A stretch of DNA of 64,000 bases from Trachythela sp. YZ-2020. Its lineage: Eukaryota > Cnidaria > Anthozoa > Malacalcyonacea > Clavulariidae. Both the position numbers and the translations under genes were made by a program. The stretch's first letter is position 1; each line of letters opens with the position of its first letter. Below the pieces are notes generated by a model. The model searched no databases and was not told where the DNA came from. It saw nothing but the letters and a program-made list of their open reading frames with translations. This document shows positions 8,901 to 20,900 of the stretch, one piece after another. Location: NCBI GenBank assembly GCA_016169945.1, contig JADLSH010000164.1, forward strand, positions 310,001-374,000, read 5' to 3'.

Positions 8901-11900
8901 TCCACGCACTTCGTTTTATTTTTCAAAACGGTCTTGAATTTTCCCAAAACGTTTAACGACTTATTGGACTTGTAGGGATGAATCTTCACATTTGTTTGCT
9001 GTAGCTCAGGACGGTTTGACAACGCTTGGTAGTCGCTCCATTCTAACACGTTTACACTAGCACCAGAGTCAGCCATGATTGTCACTGGAGTGTCATGAAT
9101 TATGATCCTGAACATGGGCTGGGGTCGCTCTTTACCTGTGCTATTAACGGAAAACGCATAGGCATCTTCTTCTGAACTGGAGCTTTCATCAGCAAGGCTT
9201 TGAACGTTGACCTGCTTTCGACTCTTAAACACGTTTTTCTTGTTGGGATTCTGTGATCTACATACGGCTTCGTAACTTTTTCCATACGCAGGACACGATC
9301 TTTTGCCGCCCGGATGTGAATACACTTTACCGCAGTTCCTGCACTTGTTACTTTCTCCGGGTACAGAACTCCGGCCGCTTATTTTCGCGCCGTCAACATG
9401 TCCGCCATCTTGGTTTTGCTTCGAAGGTCTTCGCGTGTATTTCTTCGACAGTTTGTTGACATTTTGCTCTCTTCGATGCTGTCTGCTTGGGATTTTGACA
9501 TTTCCATGGCTTTTCCGGCGTCCAGTAGCTGAGTTAAGGTAAGTTCCGAGTTTTGTAGAGCTTTCATGCGAAGTTTATGCGATAGGCAGTTCTGCACAAT
9601 TTGGGTTTTAATTTCCCTGTCGTTGTCTGTAAACTCACAAGTCGTCGCTAGCTGTCGTAGGCGAGTGTGAAACGCGGAAATATTTTCTCCATTCTCTTGC
9701 TTGGCTTTACGGAACACGTATACCTCGTACTCTCGGTACCTTATCCTTAAATATCTACCGGTTTCACCAATGAACTGAGAGAAGGAACTGAGAGAAGGGT
9801 ATGGACCTTGTGGTTGGGGTGGGAAGAAGTAAAGAGAAGATAGCTATGGGAGTCAGTCGGCTTGTAGAACACAGAAGTAACAAGTTTATTGCCACTGATA
9901 GATACAAGTATATCTAAGAACGATACACTGGTCTCACTGATCTCCCACGTAAACTGGAGTGCTGGGTGGAAGTTATTAACAAAGTTAATAAACTTGTCCA
10001 ACTCTCCGCAGGAACATGATGCTGTGTCGAGACAGTCATCAATGTACCTACCAAGGTAATCAGGTATGGGATCAGTGTATTGCTCGAAGATCTGCTTTTC
10101 CACAAAACCAACAAATAAATTGGCATAGTTGGGACCCATTTTGGTTCCCATGGCTACACCACTTATTTGTTCCACCCAGCACTCCAGTTTACGTGGGAGA
10201 TCAGTGAGACCAGTGTATCGTTCTTAGATATACTTGTATCTATCAATGGCAATAAACTTGTTACTTCTGTGTTCTACAAGCCGACTGACTCCCATAGCTA
10301 TTTCTCTTTACTTATTCCCACCACAACCACACTAAAAGGTCCATTCCCTTCTCTCAGTTCCTTCGCCTTCGCCGCATTTGCAGTGAAGATGAGGACTTCC
10401 ATACCAAAAGTCAGGAAATGAGAAACTTTTTTGTCCAACGCGGTTATCCAACCCCCCTCTTAGATACTGCCTTTTCGAAGGCCCATTTCTGGTAGTAATG
10501 ATAGCCGCAACAGCCAAGAAATGCGTCTCATTTCCCAACTTGACACCATTCATCCTCTCGGCATTAATGAGCGCCTCTCTTACATTTAACTCCTATCTGT
10601 TTATGCCTGCCATCAGCAGATACTCTACATCTCACCTTATCTAATATTTCGTTCCTTGTTTTCTGTCTTTCTTGCTTTGTTATCTTTGTTCGCTGCTACT
10701 TATATGCTAATATATTTTGTGATGTGATTCCATATTTTGTTTATAGTTTGTTTTGATTAAATCCATCTGATTGGTTTATTTTTTATCACGTGATCGCTTT
10801 TGTATTCACTATAAAAGCACATGTTTTTTCCCCGACCCATTCCACTAACTTCCAGACGAAGGGCCTTCGCTCGAAACGTCGAAGTTCAGGTAGTTTTACA
10901 TAACAGTCAACCGCCGTAACAACTTATTTCGTTCTAAGAAACTTACTTAAATTTATCTGCCACTCGACACTTAACTCTGTGGTTTCCAAGACCAAGGTCA
11001 ACATATTTTTGCTTATCAAGATATACATAATACTAAAAAAAATCAAAGTTGAAATTTAATTCACAAAATAGAGGGTATTCAACTCTATCCAGGGCATGAA
11101 TAACTACACTCAGTATATAGTTAAATTATAGACACCCACTCGACATAACTACTCTCATGCGATCAGATTTTCTTCCTACTAACAGCTAGGAACAGCTAGG
11201 ATAACTCTTGTGAGTAACGAAAACAAGATGGCGTTACAAAGCCTACCGGATATATGCGAACTATTAATTCTGTACCACGCAAGATGTGGCACTCGCAGGT
11301 AAATAGTTTAAATATGTTAGGCTCTTTTATCTTAAAAATGGAACATTTCGGGGCGTATACTATATACCAAACGAAATTTGTTAAAATTTGTCACGCATTC
11401 ATAATTCTTGAAAGTTTTGGTGTGTATAAAATCAAAATCAAATCGACCATAAAATGTTACGTTCAGTGGCTTAATAAGCGACAAAATACTCTCTCTCACA
11501 TCATTATTCTTTTTAATAACTCTCTCTCCACTTAGTATTCTTTGATGAAACGATTGTGATAGAACAGTATATACATGAGATTTTAATAACCGAATAATGT
11601 TACTGAATGCTGATAATGGAAGGTATTTATCAATCCGGAGAAGTACTACAAAACATTTTGTATATACGGCGGAAAACGCACCTGATTCAATGCATCGTAT
11701 AAACTTTCATAAAGACTTTCTAAGTTGAGCAAGATCACCATTCTTCCTGTTTCCATGCATACTTTAATTCGATTGATGTTTCGACAAATCTATAATTTGG
11801 TAAATACTATTTATTTTCCACACCAATATGACTTGACAAATAATTCATTGATATAAATAATCTAAATATAAATATTTTTGGGAATCAATGGTAGCGGGCC

Positions 11901-14900
11901 AAATTATATTTGATAAAGCGTCGTTTCGATGGTAAATCATGCATCATTTTCAAGTTGAAATTAAGTAATTTACATAATTTGCAATAATTTGCTAAGATGA
12001 CACGACCGTTTAATTAAATCAAAGCAATTATGTGAATTACTTAATTTCAACTTGGAAATGATCAAATAGAATTGATTAATATCGCTAGCATTTGCCTCAA
12101 AATCAATAGAAATAATTATATAAATTAACATTGACGTTTTTTAAATAGAACAAGTGTTTAATAACAAAACCTATAAGAGTGAGGGAGGAGAAGCAACCGC
12201 AACCCCATTTCTTGAGTTGTCAAGCACATCAACACTGCCAAAACTCAACTACTGAACCTAAGTATAATACCCTACCCTCGACCTACAGTAGCATTCAGGC
12301 GCATAACACAGCGGTAGTACATGTAGGTAGCACGCTCACTGTATCTGCCACCCGTGCTGTCCAAACAATAGAGCTTAAGCAAGCGACGTTTTTGACAACA
12401 AGCAGTTTGTGCATTTGCGCATGAAATCAAGAACGGCAGTCAACGTCGTTTCACGTTCGTGATTTCAATTCACTATTAATAATAGAACCTTAACGATAAC
12501 AAACTGTAATGTAAGTAAAACAGAAATGTTGACGCGTTAATTATAAACGAAACAATATATAAACAAATCCCACGCTTTCGGGTGATCTAAAGGTGGTTGA
12601 GAGTGGCAAGAAGATTAGAACGAATTTCGATCACACAGGTCCGCTACAAACATCATTTACACTATTTACATCGATGTAACGAGAAGAGGTTTCTGCCACG
12701 TTTTCTTCAATCACGACGACGTTTAGATCACCCGAAAGCGTGGGAAATCGCTAGATAAACAGATTGGGCCTACCTACGTGTCGTTTTTGGGAGTTGTCAT
12801 TATAAAAAACAAAAGAGCAATTAACGAGCAAAAATCCTTTAATGAATGCTATTTTACGCTTATATGAACTCGATGTAATTTGCATAGTCATACTAGCTAT
12901 TTAAGGACCGTGTCTAATCAACTTGTAATTTTAACTCTGACGAAGGGTCGCAGTTGCGTCCGAAAATTTTGTATATTTTAAACTTTTTATTGTATGTAAT
13001 AGATCAGCTTCAACAGAAACCAGAAGTCATGTCATTTACTGATCGCACAAATGTAATTTAAAATTTACGATCGCTACTCCGAGATTCACGCCTCGTTCGA
13101 GACGAACTTCGGCGATTTTGTTCACTGAATCCAGTTTATTGTCTTGTTTGCGTCAACACATCAACGGTTCGCTGACGCGGTATCTTGCTTGGTTGCGCGC
13201 GCTTAAATTTGCCCGCGCTAAATCGTTCCATATGGCAACATTTCGCGAAAAACTCTGATCGCTTGTTCAACAAATTCTTCTTTTTTGCTTTCAATGTGCA
13301 TAATTTCTCCTCTTTACAGAGATTACAACGCATTCCACCAGGCGTATACGCCTCCGCTCGTCTCAAAATGGACACTTCATACTATATTCTCTTCCGCTTT
13401 ACTTCAGTTCCCACACATGCTTCGAAAGTTCCGTTTCAGAGGGGTAGTTTACGTTTTTGAAGGACTTTTTGTGATTCCCGTATCTTTCCTTGAATGAGTT
13501 GGCCGTCATCCCTATGTATTCCTTAGTAATTCCATCATCAGTCGTTGTCACCTCAGCTTTGTACACCATGTTATTTACTAAACACTTTCCGTCTAGTGGG
13601 CACTCACTTGTTGTGAAAAGGCGATGATTGTGTCGAGATATAATACTTTTGACATTTTCCATACAAGAGTAGCTAACTTTAATTGTGTTGCGATTGAAGA
13701 TCTTATGAAGAGGACTTGTAATGGGGAAATGTTTATCAATCAGTTGAAGGAAGTTTCGGGCAACGCTTGTTCTTACCGTCTTCCTGAAGGGAGGATTAAT
13801 GATGTTTCTACGGCGTCTTCTATTTGTAGATGGCAAACTGGTGGAATTATTACCGGCCGAGTATTGTAAAGTAACATCATGGTTGCTGCGTTTGAGTGCG
13901 TCTGTATAGAAAGGTGCGGCAGAATCAAAGGATAATTGATCGGAAGAAAGTGAGGAGATACGTTTGTTGATTGATGAAGGTATATGCTTGATGATGGAAG
14001 GTGGGTGGTATATATATACCGGGTGGGGCAAAAAAGAGCACGACTGTTTGATTTAGTATAACTTAAAAACTAAAAGAGCTATTTGCACAAAAACAAGTTT
14101 CTTTGCATTCAGCGATGTCTAACTTAAATTTGATATAATTATATACCATGTGCATTTTCATGCAATATTGACTGACATAGCTGCGTTTAAACTTGACTAA
14201 ACACTTTTGGAACTGTCGAGAATTAGCTAAAAACGGCCTGTTAAACTAATTTGATAACCGTTACCATTTTATCAAAGTATTATTTAAATGAAGTGAAGTT
14301 GAAGTTAGAAATGTTTCTTGAATAGATATGCTCTTTTATTCTAACATTTGGCCTTCTAACTTCAACTTCACTTCATTGAAACGAATACTAGCGTAAAATG
14401 CTAATGGTTATCAAATTATTTGATAGGCCATTTTTACCTAATTCTCGACACTTCCAAAAATGCTTACTCAAGTGTAAACGCAGCTATCATATGCATATGG
14501 CACATATCAAAATTTAAGTTAGACATCGCTGAATGCAAAGCGACTTGTTTAAGTGTAATAGCTCCTTTAGTTATTAAGTTGTACTAAATCAAACAGTCGT
14601 ACTTTTTTTTGCCCCACCCGGTATATATATATCTAAAACTCATTAATAATTCATAAGCAAAACACAAAGGAAATCACCACCGTATCGTTGTCTTGATACC
14701 ACGGTAATAAACACCCATAAATTAACTCGACTTTCGCGTTGAATTTCTCTTTAAATACTGGTTTGTTTGAGATGTTGTGTAAACAACTCGTTTCTCGTGT
14801 TTCATCAGGGGACCAAACACTCGAAAACAATAAAACACTCGCGCTTCGCGCTCGTGTTTCATACCGTTTTCTCGTGTTTGGATCCCCTGATGAAACACTC

Positions 14901-17900
14901 AAACTCGTTGTTTACATATAACATACCAGCCACCTTCCATCATCAAGCATATACCTTCATCAATCAACAAACGTATCTCCTCACTTTATTCCGATCAATT
15001 AATGCAAAGCTCACTTCCCTTGCCGTCGTTTGAGCACTCTGGCCCCATTACACTTTGCGCATGTCTGGATGCGTTGATGTCACCGTGTTGTACCACATGC
15101 GCTTGGTGAGAGCAAGTTCACGTGTATATACATACGGTCGTCATCTCATGTGTTAAATACTTTTCAAGATCTGATGCAAAGGAGTATTAAAATTTAAAAT
15201 ATTTTGGAAATATATCTAAACAATTCTTTCAAATTGGCAAACAGCAAGCAAATGAATAGAAATTGACAATATACCTGTGTGTATTGCTGATCCTTCGGGA
15301 AACTGCTTCCAAAAATGACAACAGGATCGTGATCATAAAACTGCCCCTGTAACAATCTCAGCGCTGCATAGTTCTCAGTCAGAACAAGTAAATAGCGACT
15401 TTCCCTAAAATGTAGATATTCTTGTTATAAATATATAGAAGTCTATAGCATCAAAATTAAAAAGCTTTTTCTATAAAATATTAAGTTGCGTGTCCAACGG
15501 TTTCTACAACATGCTCAGAGACTAAACTATATAATTGGGCTGGACCAGAATGAAAATTCTCGCAGGTATAATGGTATTAGCCGTATAATGGTATAGGTTT
15601 CACTGAAAATGTAATCGGATACCTCTGATTTAAAATACGGTACGAAATATTCATATACGCTACACACAATACATTCAGCAGCTTAACTCACCCTTCATTT
15701 TCTGTTCTACCAAGACTTTCTTGGATAAGATTCACTGGAAAGCATTCAGGGGAGGGATACTTTAAAAAGAAGATAACATATTACCGATGTATAATATTGT
15801 ATATATTATATAATAATACGATATTCCCTTGTTATATTTAATTACCTTCAGACATTGTTTAAGTCTTGGAAATTGCCGACTAAATATCCTCATTGGATCA
15901 AGATCATCCAGGCCGCTAAAATTCCTTCTGATGGATTGTTCCAGTTCTATATCACTGATTTGATCACCTTGTTCCGCCTGTACAGCAAAACCATACACCA
16001 TCTTTACCAAACTGTAAAAACACGAACAGAGATATTACATGCATGTTACATTTGTTGTGGTAACACTTATGGCGCGCCGAACCCGTCATAATTCTAAACT
16101 TCCAAATATAAGTTCTGTACTCTCAAATAAGGGTCTAAACTGTCTAAATTCATTTTAAACATTATTTTTGCCAAACGTCAAATATTCTTCTTGAACTTGT
16201 AGATTTTTTGGCGAAATTCCAAATATGCTTTTTAAACTTGTATTTGTTTACCATATGCTCATTTATCTTTCCTCAATTCCAATTATTTTGGGTAAGTTCG
16301 TTTATACGTTTATACGTTCTATACCGTCTAAACTGTACTCGTGTCAAAAATACGTTCTAATTAATATTCACGACGCACAGTTGGGACAGGCTATTTATAA
16401 ACCTTCAGTCCTCGTCCCGACATTTGTCCAATATTTGTTGTTTGATGAATTTGATGGAAAGAAACGAGAGAAACACTGTTGGGCTAAGAAATTTCTTCGA
16501 TACCGTTGCTTTAGTTCTTATCGGCATTCGGAATCTGCAAACTGCTGAAACTGGTTTTCCTGAAGCAGAAGTAGACAGTCCTCGCACAGCTCGAAGAAGC
16601 ATGCGTAACATAACGACTACTTGCATTAGAGAATACTGACGATGTTTACGCGACACCACTTAGAGATCTAACCCCTTCAGTTTGTTGAACAGGAGTTTGT
16701 TGTGCTGCTCATTGTCAGTCATATGCATTTGCTGTCTTCTTCGTCGGAGCGTATTCTCACTAATTCCGAGTAGCCATGCTATTTTCTCCCACGAAATGTG
16801 CAGGCTTCTTAGAAATTGAATTTGTTCATCTTGGATGATGATTCGTGGTCTTCCCACTCCTGTCGGACTTTCTGTCTCGCACGTAAACGGTGTATTTACA
16901 GCTAAAGGAGAAATGTCTTCACAAAATGATTGCACGTGTAAACGTATATCTGTGCAACAAACTCCTGAAGATCTCTAAGTGGTAGGGTGTCGCGTATAAA
17001 CATCGTCAAACATCGTACAAACGCTTGCTTCTTCGAGCTGTGCGAGGACTACTTCTGCTCCGAGAAAACCAGTTTCAGCAGTTTGCAGATTCCGAATGCC
17101 GATAAGAACTGAAGCAAGGGTATCGAAGAAATTTCTTAGCCCAACAGTGTTTCTCTCGTTTCTTTCCATCAAATTCATCAAACAAAAAATATTGGACAAA
17201 CGTCGAAGACTGAAAGTTTATAAATAGCATGCCCTCACGATCACTGTTGCGTCATGAATATTAATTAGAACGTATTTTTGACACGAGTTTAGACAGTATA
17301 TTTGAAGTTTAGAACGTATAAACGAACTTATCCAAAATAATTGGAATTGAGGAAAGATAAATGAGTATATGGTAAATAAATACAAGTTTAAAAAGCATAT
17401 TTGGAATTTCGCCAAAAAATGTACAAGTTCAAGAAGAATATTATGTTTAAAATGAATTTGGACAGTTTAGAACCCTTATTTGAGAGTAAATTATGACGGG
17501 TTATGACGGGTTCGGCACGCCATAAACACAAGAAGCGGCCTCCTGTTTTGATTGTGTTTCGTGTTAAAAAACTGAAGAACAATAATAGTCAATAGATAAA
17601 CAGCCTACTGTATAATGATATTCTGAATATACCACCAACCTGTAAAAGTCTCGAAGTCCAAAGAATTCATCTTTTTGGGCATTTTCTAGTGTTTTTGAAT
17701 TGCTTTGTTGTTCATATAGGTCAAAATACCCTCTACATAACCTCCTGATAGTTGTCTCAAGACGACGCTGAATGTCTTCATCACCGGAACAAATTCCACT
17801 AAAAATGAAAAATGAAAAACGATTAAAATTACCTTATTAAGAAAATTACCTTATTAAGAAAATTAATAAACTGATTTAACTTATCCTACAATCGTTTATG

Positions 17901-20900
17901 TAAATATGAATACATAAATCGGAGTATCGGACGTATGCCCCATCCTTTAGCTTCTCTTTACTCTTAGACTGAAAGCAACGTCCCGGTTAATCCTCATGCA
18001 TTCGCAACGTCCAGTTAGTCCTCATGCATTTTTTGACTTGATATTAAATATTAGATTCAATCGCCACAAACCTAGCACTATCATGCAGTTCGTCTTCACT
18101 TGGTACTCCTCTACTCAACATTATGCCTCGGTTCATTTTAGCGGGATCCAATGCCCAATTTGATAAACCAATAAAACCAACACGGTGATGATCGGATGTC
18201 GTTCCTGATTCTTCAGTTGTAGCTGTGCCATCTTCCAGTAAGGGGTGAAGCGTTTTTAAAGGCATCAGGGGAGAATCTTCAGCCAAACCAATTTCGTCCA
18301 ATACTACCACAGACACAAACTTTTTCAGGTCCTTGTCTTTTTGTAGTTTAGCACACTGTCTGAAGGTAGATACGATGCCTTCAGGCGTAGATAACGGGCT
18401 GCACTGGTACGATTGCATGTGGATCTATGAACATCACACCAATCAATTTTAATTTCAACATTTCAGAAACTGCTTCAAAAGTTCTCATGACACGCTTATA
18501 AATTTCCAATCTATTTCTTATTGTTTTGAAAAGACGAGAAGGTAATAATCGTGTTTCGGTGCTTATATTTTTGTATCTGCGTATGCAGATATATTGCTAT
18601 CGTCTTCTTAGAGGTAAACTGTCAGTGTTAGCTTACCACCTACACTGACGTAATGTTTCCTGATGGTACAGGTACTCTAAATTGACAGTGTCGCCTGCAT
18701 GAGGCTAGCTCTATATTTTTGTCGGTTCATAGATCAAGTTCCTAAAGAGTACTTCACTATCTGAGCAATTTGTATTCCATTTACCACAAATATTTACTTT
18801 TAGTAGTTAGCAAGCAGTTGCCAATTTGTCAACAAGCTGGGAACATGAAAGCAGTGCGAACACATCCTGATAACAAATTGTTGTAACAGCAGCACAAGTA
18901 TGCACCAGGTTTGTTACAAGTTGTGCGATTTTAGGTGTAGTTCGAGTATGGAGGATAATCGATGATAATGGGAGTTCCAAGCACTCCCTGCTTGATTATT
19001 AAAAATTAAACCTTTTTGTGCAAATTTAGGAACCAAGAAAATAGATGCGTATACATAGATTAGTGAGTTCATTTCAATGCACATTAAGAGATAAATATGG
19101 AATGCACAGATAAAATATATTGGGACTGAAATCTTTGTTATTCCTAACTTCGATTTACTTCTTCCTTTGAAGCAAGTTGCATCATTTATGATATGAGTGC
19201 ATATATGTGTAGGTAAATGTTTATGAAATCCTTTGTTTGATAAAAAATGGTATTGTTGGATGTGGGAGTGGAGATAACTTACTGAAAACACATTGAACAA
19301 AAATGTTGCAACATAAAACAAGAATCTTGCAACGTAAAAACGTCTGCTTAAACTTGAACTGAATTGATTTTATAACTCACGTACCTGTTTTAAGTTCTTG
19401 AACAATTCACTTTGTGAGTTACCAGCTTTCATGTTTGTCGATATAACATCTTTTGCTAAAGACTTGGAACTGCCTGGCTTGCCAACAACAAACAACGGGA
19501 TGCGTAATTCCGTGCAGATTGCCATCATAAAGACATTTTCACTTAGAGCAATATTTTTGGCGATAGTTTGACCCAGTTGTATGTCCTCCAAAAATCCACG
19601 TTGACATCTGGAAACAGGTTTATGCTAATTATTACAATCGTTAGTTTATATTTTAAGGGAATAAATTATCGACAGAGAAGCGCATTACAACAACGCATGC
19701 TCGACGTTTTGGGCAAAGGTCCTTCGTCAGGAGGAGAGTTAGCTACCATGGACCGTTAATAGAATTTTAATACAAGTGGCTACTTCAAAACTAGTCATGC
19801 ATGATGCATGACATGGCGCCGGCAATATAACAACTTCTGTATGAAAATGTCATCGTATAATTGCATTTATATAGAGGGAAAAGTGTTCATTACGAAACTC
19901 AAATTTCTTGAATGGCAAATTTTTCAAACCAATCGTTGAAGATAATACGTCTAGCGAAACAGAAAACATTTCCGAAATGTGCAAGTCATGCAAGGTCGTT
20001 AGGAAAACTGTACACATGTAGACGTGTACCATATTAATAATCTGATTTCAATCTGCCTGTTCGTTGGTCGAGAGCCATGATCTATTAGAGGAAAGACCCA
20101 TGGATGACGCCATTTCAGTGGCGTAATATCTTTTAGCCAATCACAGCTCTCTCAGAGGCATTGCGAATCAATGACGTTCGTTGTTTTGTTTAGATCATGG
20201 ATCCAGTGGTGTAGAAGAAAAGAGGCTCAGCAAATGGGAGATTGTATATTTGGATTGTATATTTCGATTGTATATTTCGATTGTATATTTGGAATTGTAT
20301 ATTTGAGATTGTATATTTGGAATTGTACATTTGGAATTGTATATTTGAGATTGCACATACTTGGGTTGTATATTTGGATTGTATATTATTATTATGCTTT
20401 ATAAAAAAAGATATTGCAATAAACGTTGAATTACATCTGGTAACATAAGTATGAATAAACTATTATTTACAATATATATTGTATACATGCATTTATATAC
20501 ATGCATATATAGCCTATATATGCTGTTAAATCTTAAACCTTCCATACACGTATAGATCTCGCCCAAAAGTGATTGTTTTGAATATAGCACGTCCAGTTGC
20601 CATCACGTACCTATACAAAATGGACTGTGTGCTCAATCTATGTTGGCTGCAGCTCGGTGTCCACGAAAATGCTGACGTCATATATAGGTCCTTGTTCTTA
20701 TACGGAAATTTGCTGACATGTAAATGCGTTGAGAAAAGGCTCGTGTTCTATATTTTGATATTATTCAAACTCAAAAAGATTGTTAAGACTGCCAAATCAT
20801 GGAAAGTAAGTCAGTTTATAATAAACGTGTTTTTAAAGAAATTAGCTGTTTGTCAAGTATGTTTTCAATTGTCAATTATAGCAGCACATGTTTTGCAAAA

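Larger units (their letters stand above)
6200..9730 (-). mobile_element. Decayed Ty3/Gypsy LTR retrotransposon, internal part
   Basis: The gag-protease-RT-RNase H-integrase order is readable on the minus strand but split over at least five frames. The 5' end is cut near 9730, where a Penelope fragment begins. The 3' end fades after a sequence resembling the usual KKGSM end of Gypsy pol at about 6240. I could not identify a pair of LTRs. It lies in the intron between RNF213 exons 31 and 32. Confidence 0.85.
9735..10890. mobile_element. Penelope-like element fragments in head-to-head arrangement
   Basis: Minus-strand RT sequence (9747-10175) meets plus-strand RT sequence (10172-10400) head to head. 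The arms at about 9845-9970 and 10172-10300 are reverse complements. Both encode FHPALQFTWEISETSVSFLD, and both match the fuller Penelope copy at 39.4-41.7 kb. The rightward half continues through a decayed 3' region to a hammerhead-like motif at 10847-10886. Confidence 0.8.

Noticed and set aside
10947..11032. First impression that the YVDLGLG exon had been lost to transposon insertion
   Set aside because: The 86-base exon is present with good splice sites and the required phase.
11222..11300. Plus-strand ATG with MALQSLPDICELLILYHARC followed by a donor-like CAG/GTAAAT
   Set aside because: Too short, with no downstream partner exon found. It lies inside an RNF213 intron on the opposite strand.
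12179..12424. 81-codon plus-strand frame
   Set aside because: No family resemblance, no splice context, and surrounded by intron and MITE sequence.
20171..20448. Two overlapping hydrophobic frames rich in Ile/Tyr/Leu
   Set aside because: They come from the TTGTATATTTGGA tandem repeat.
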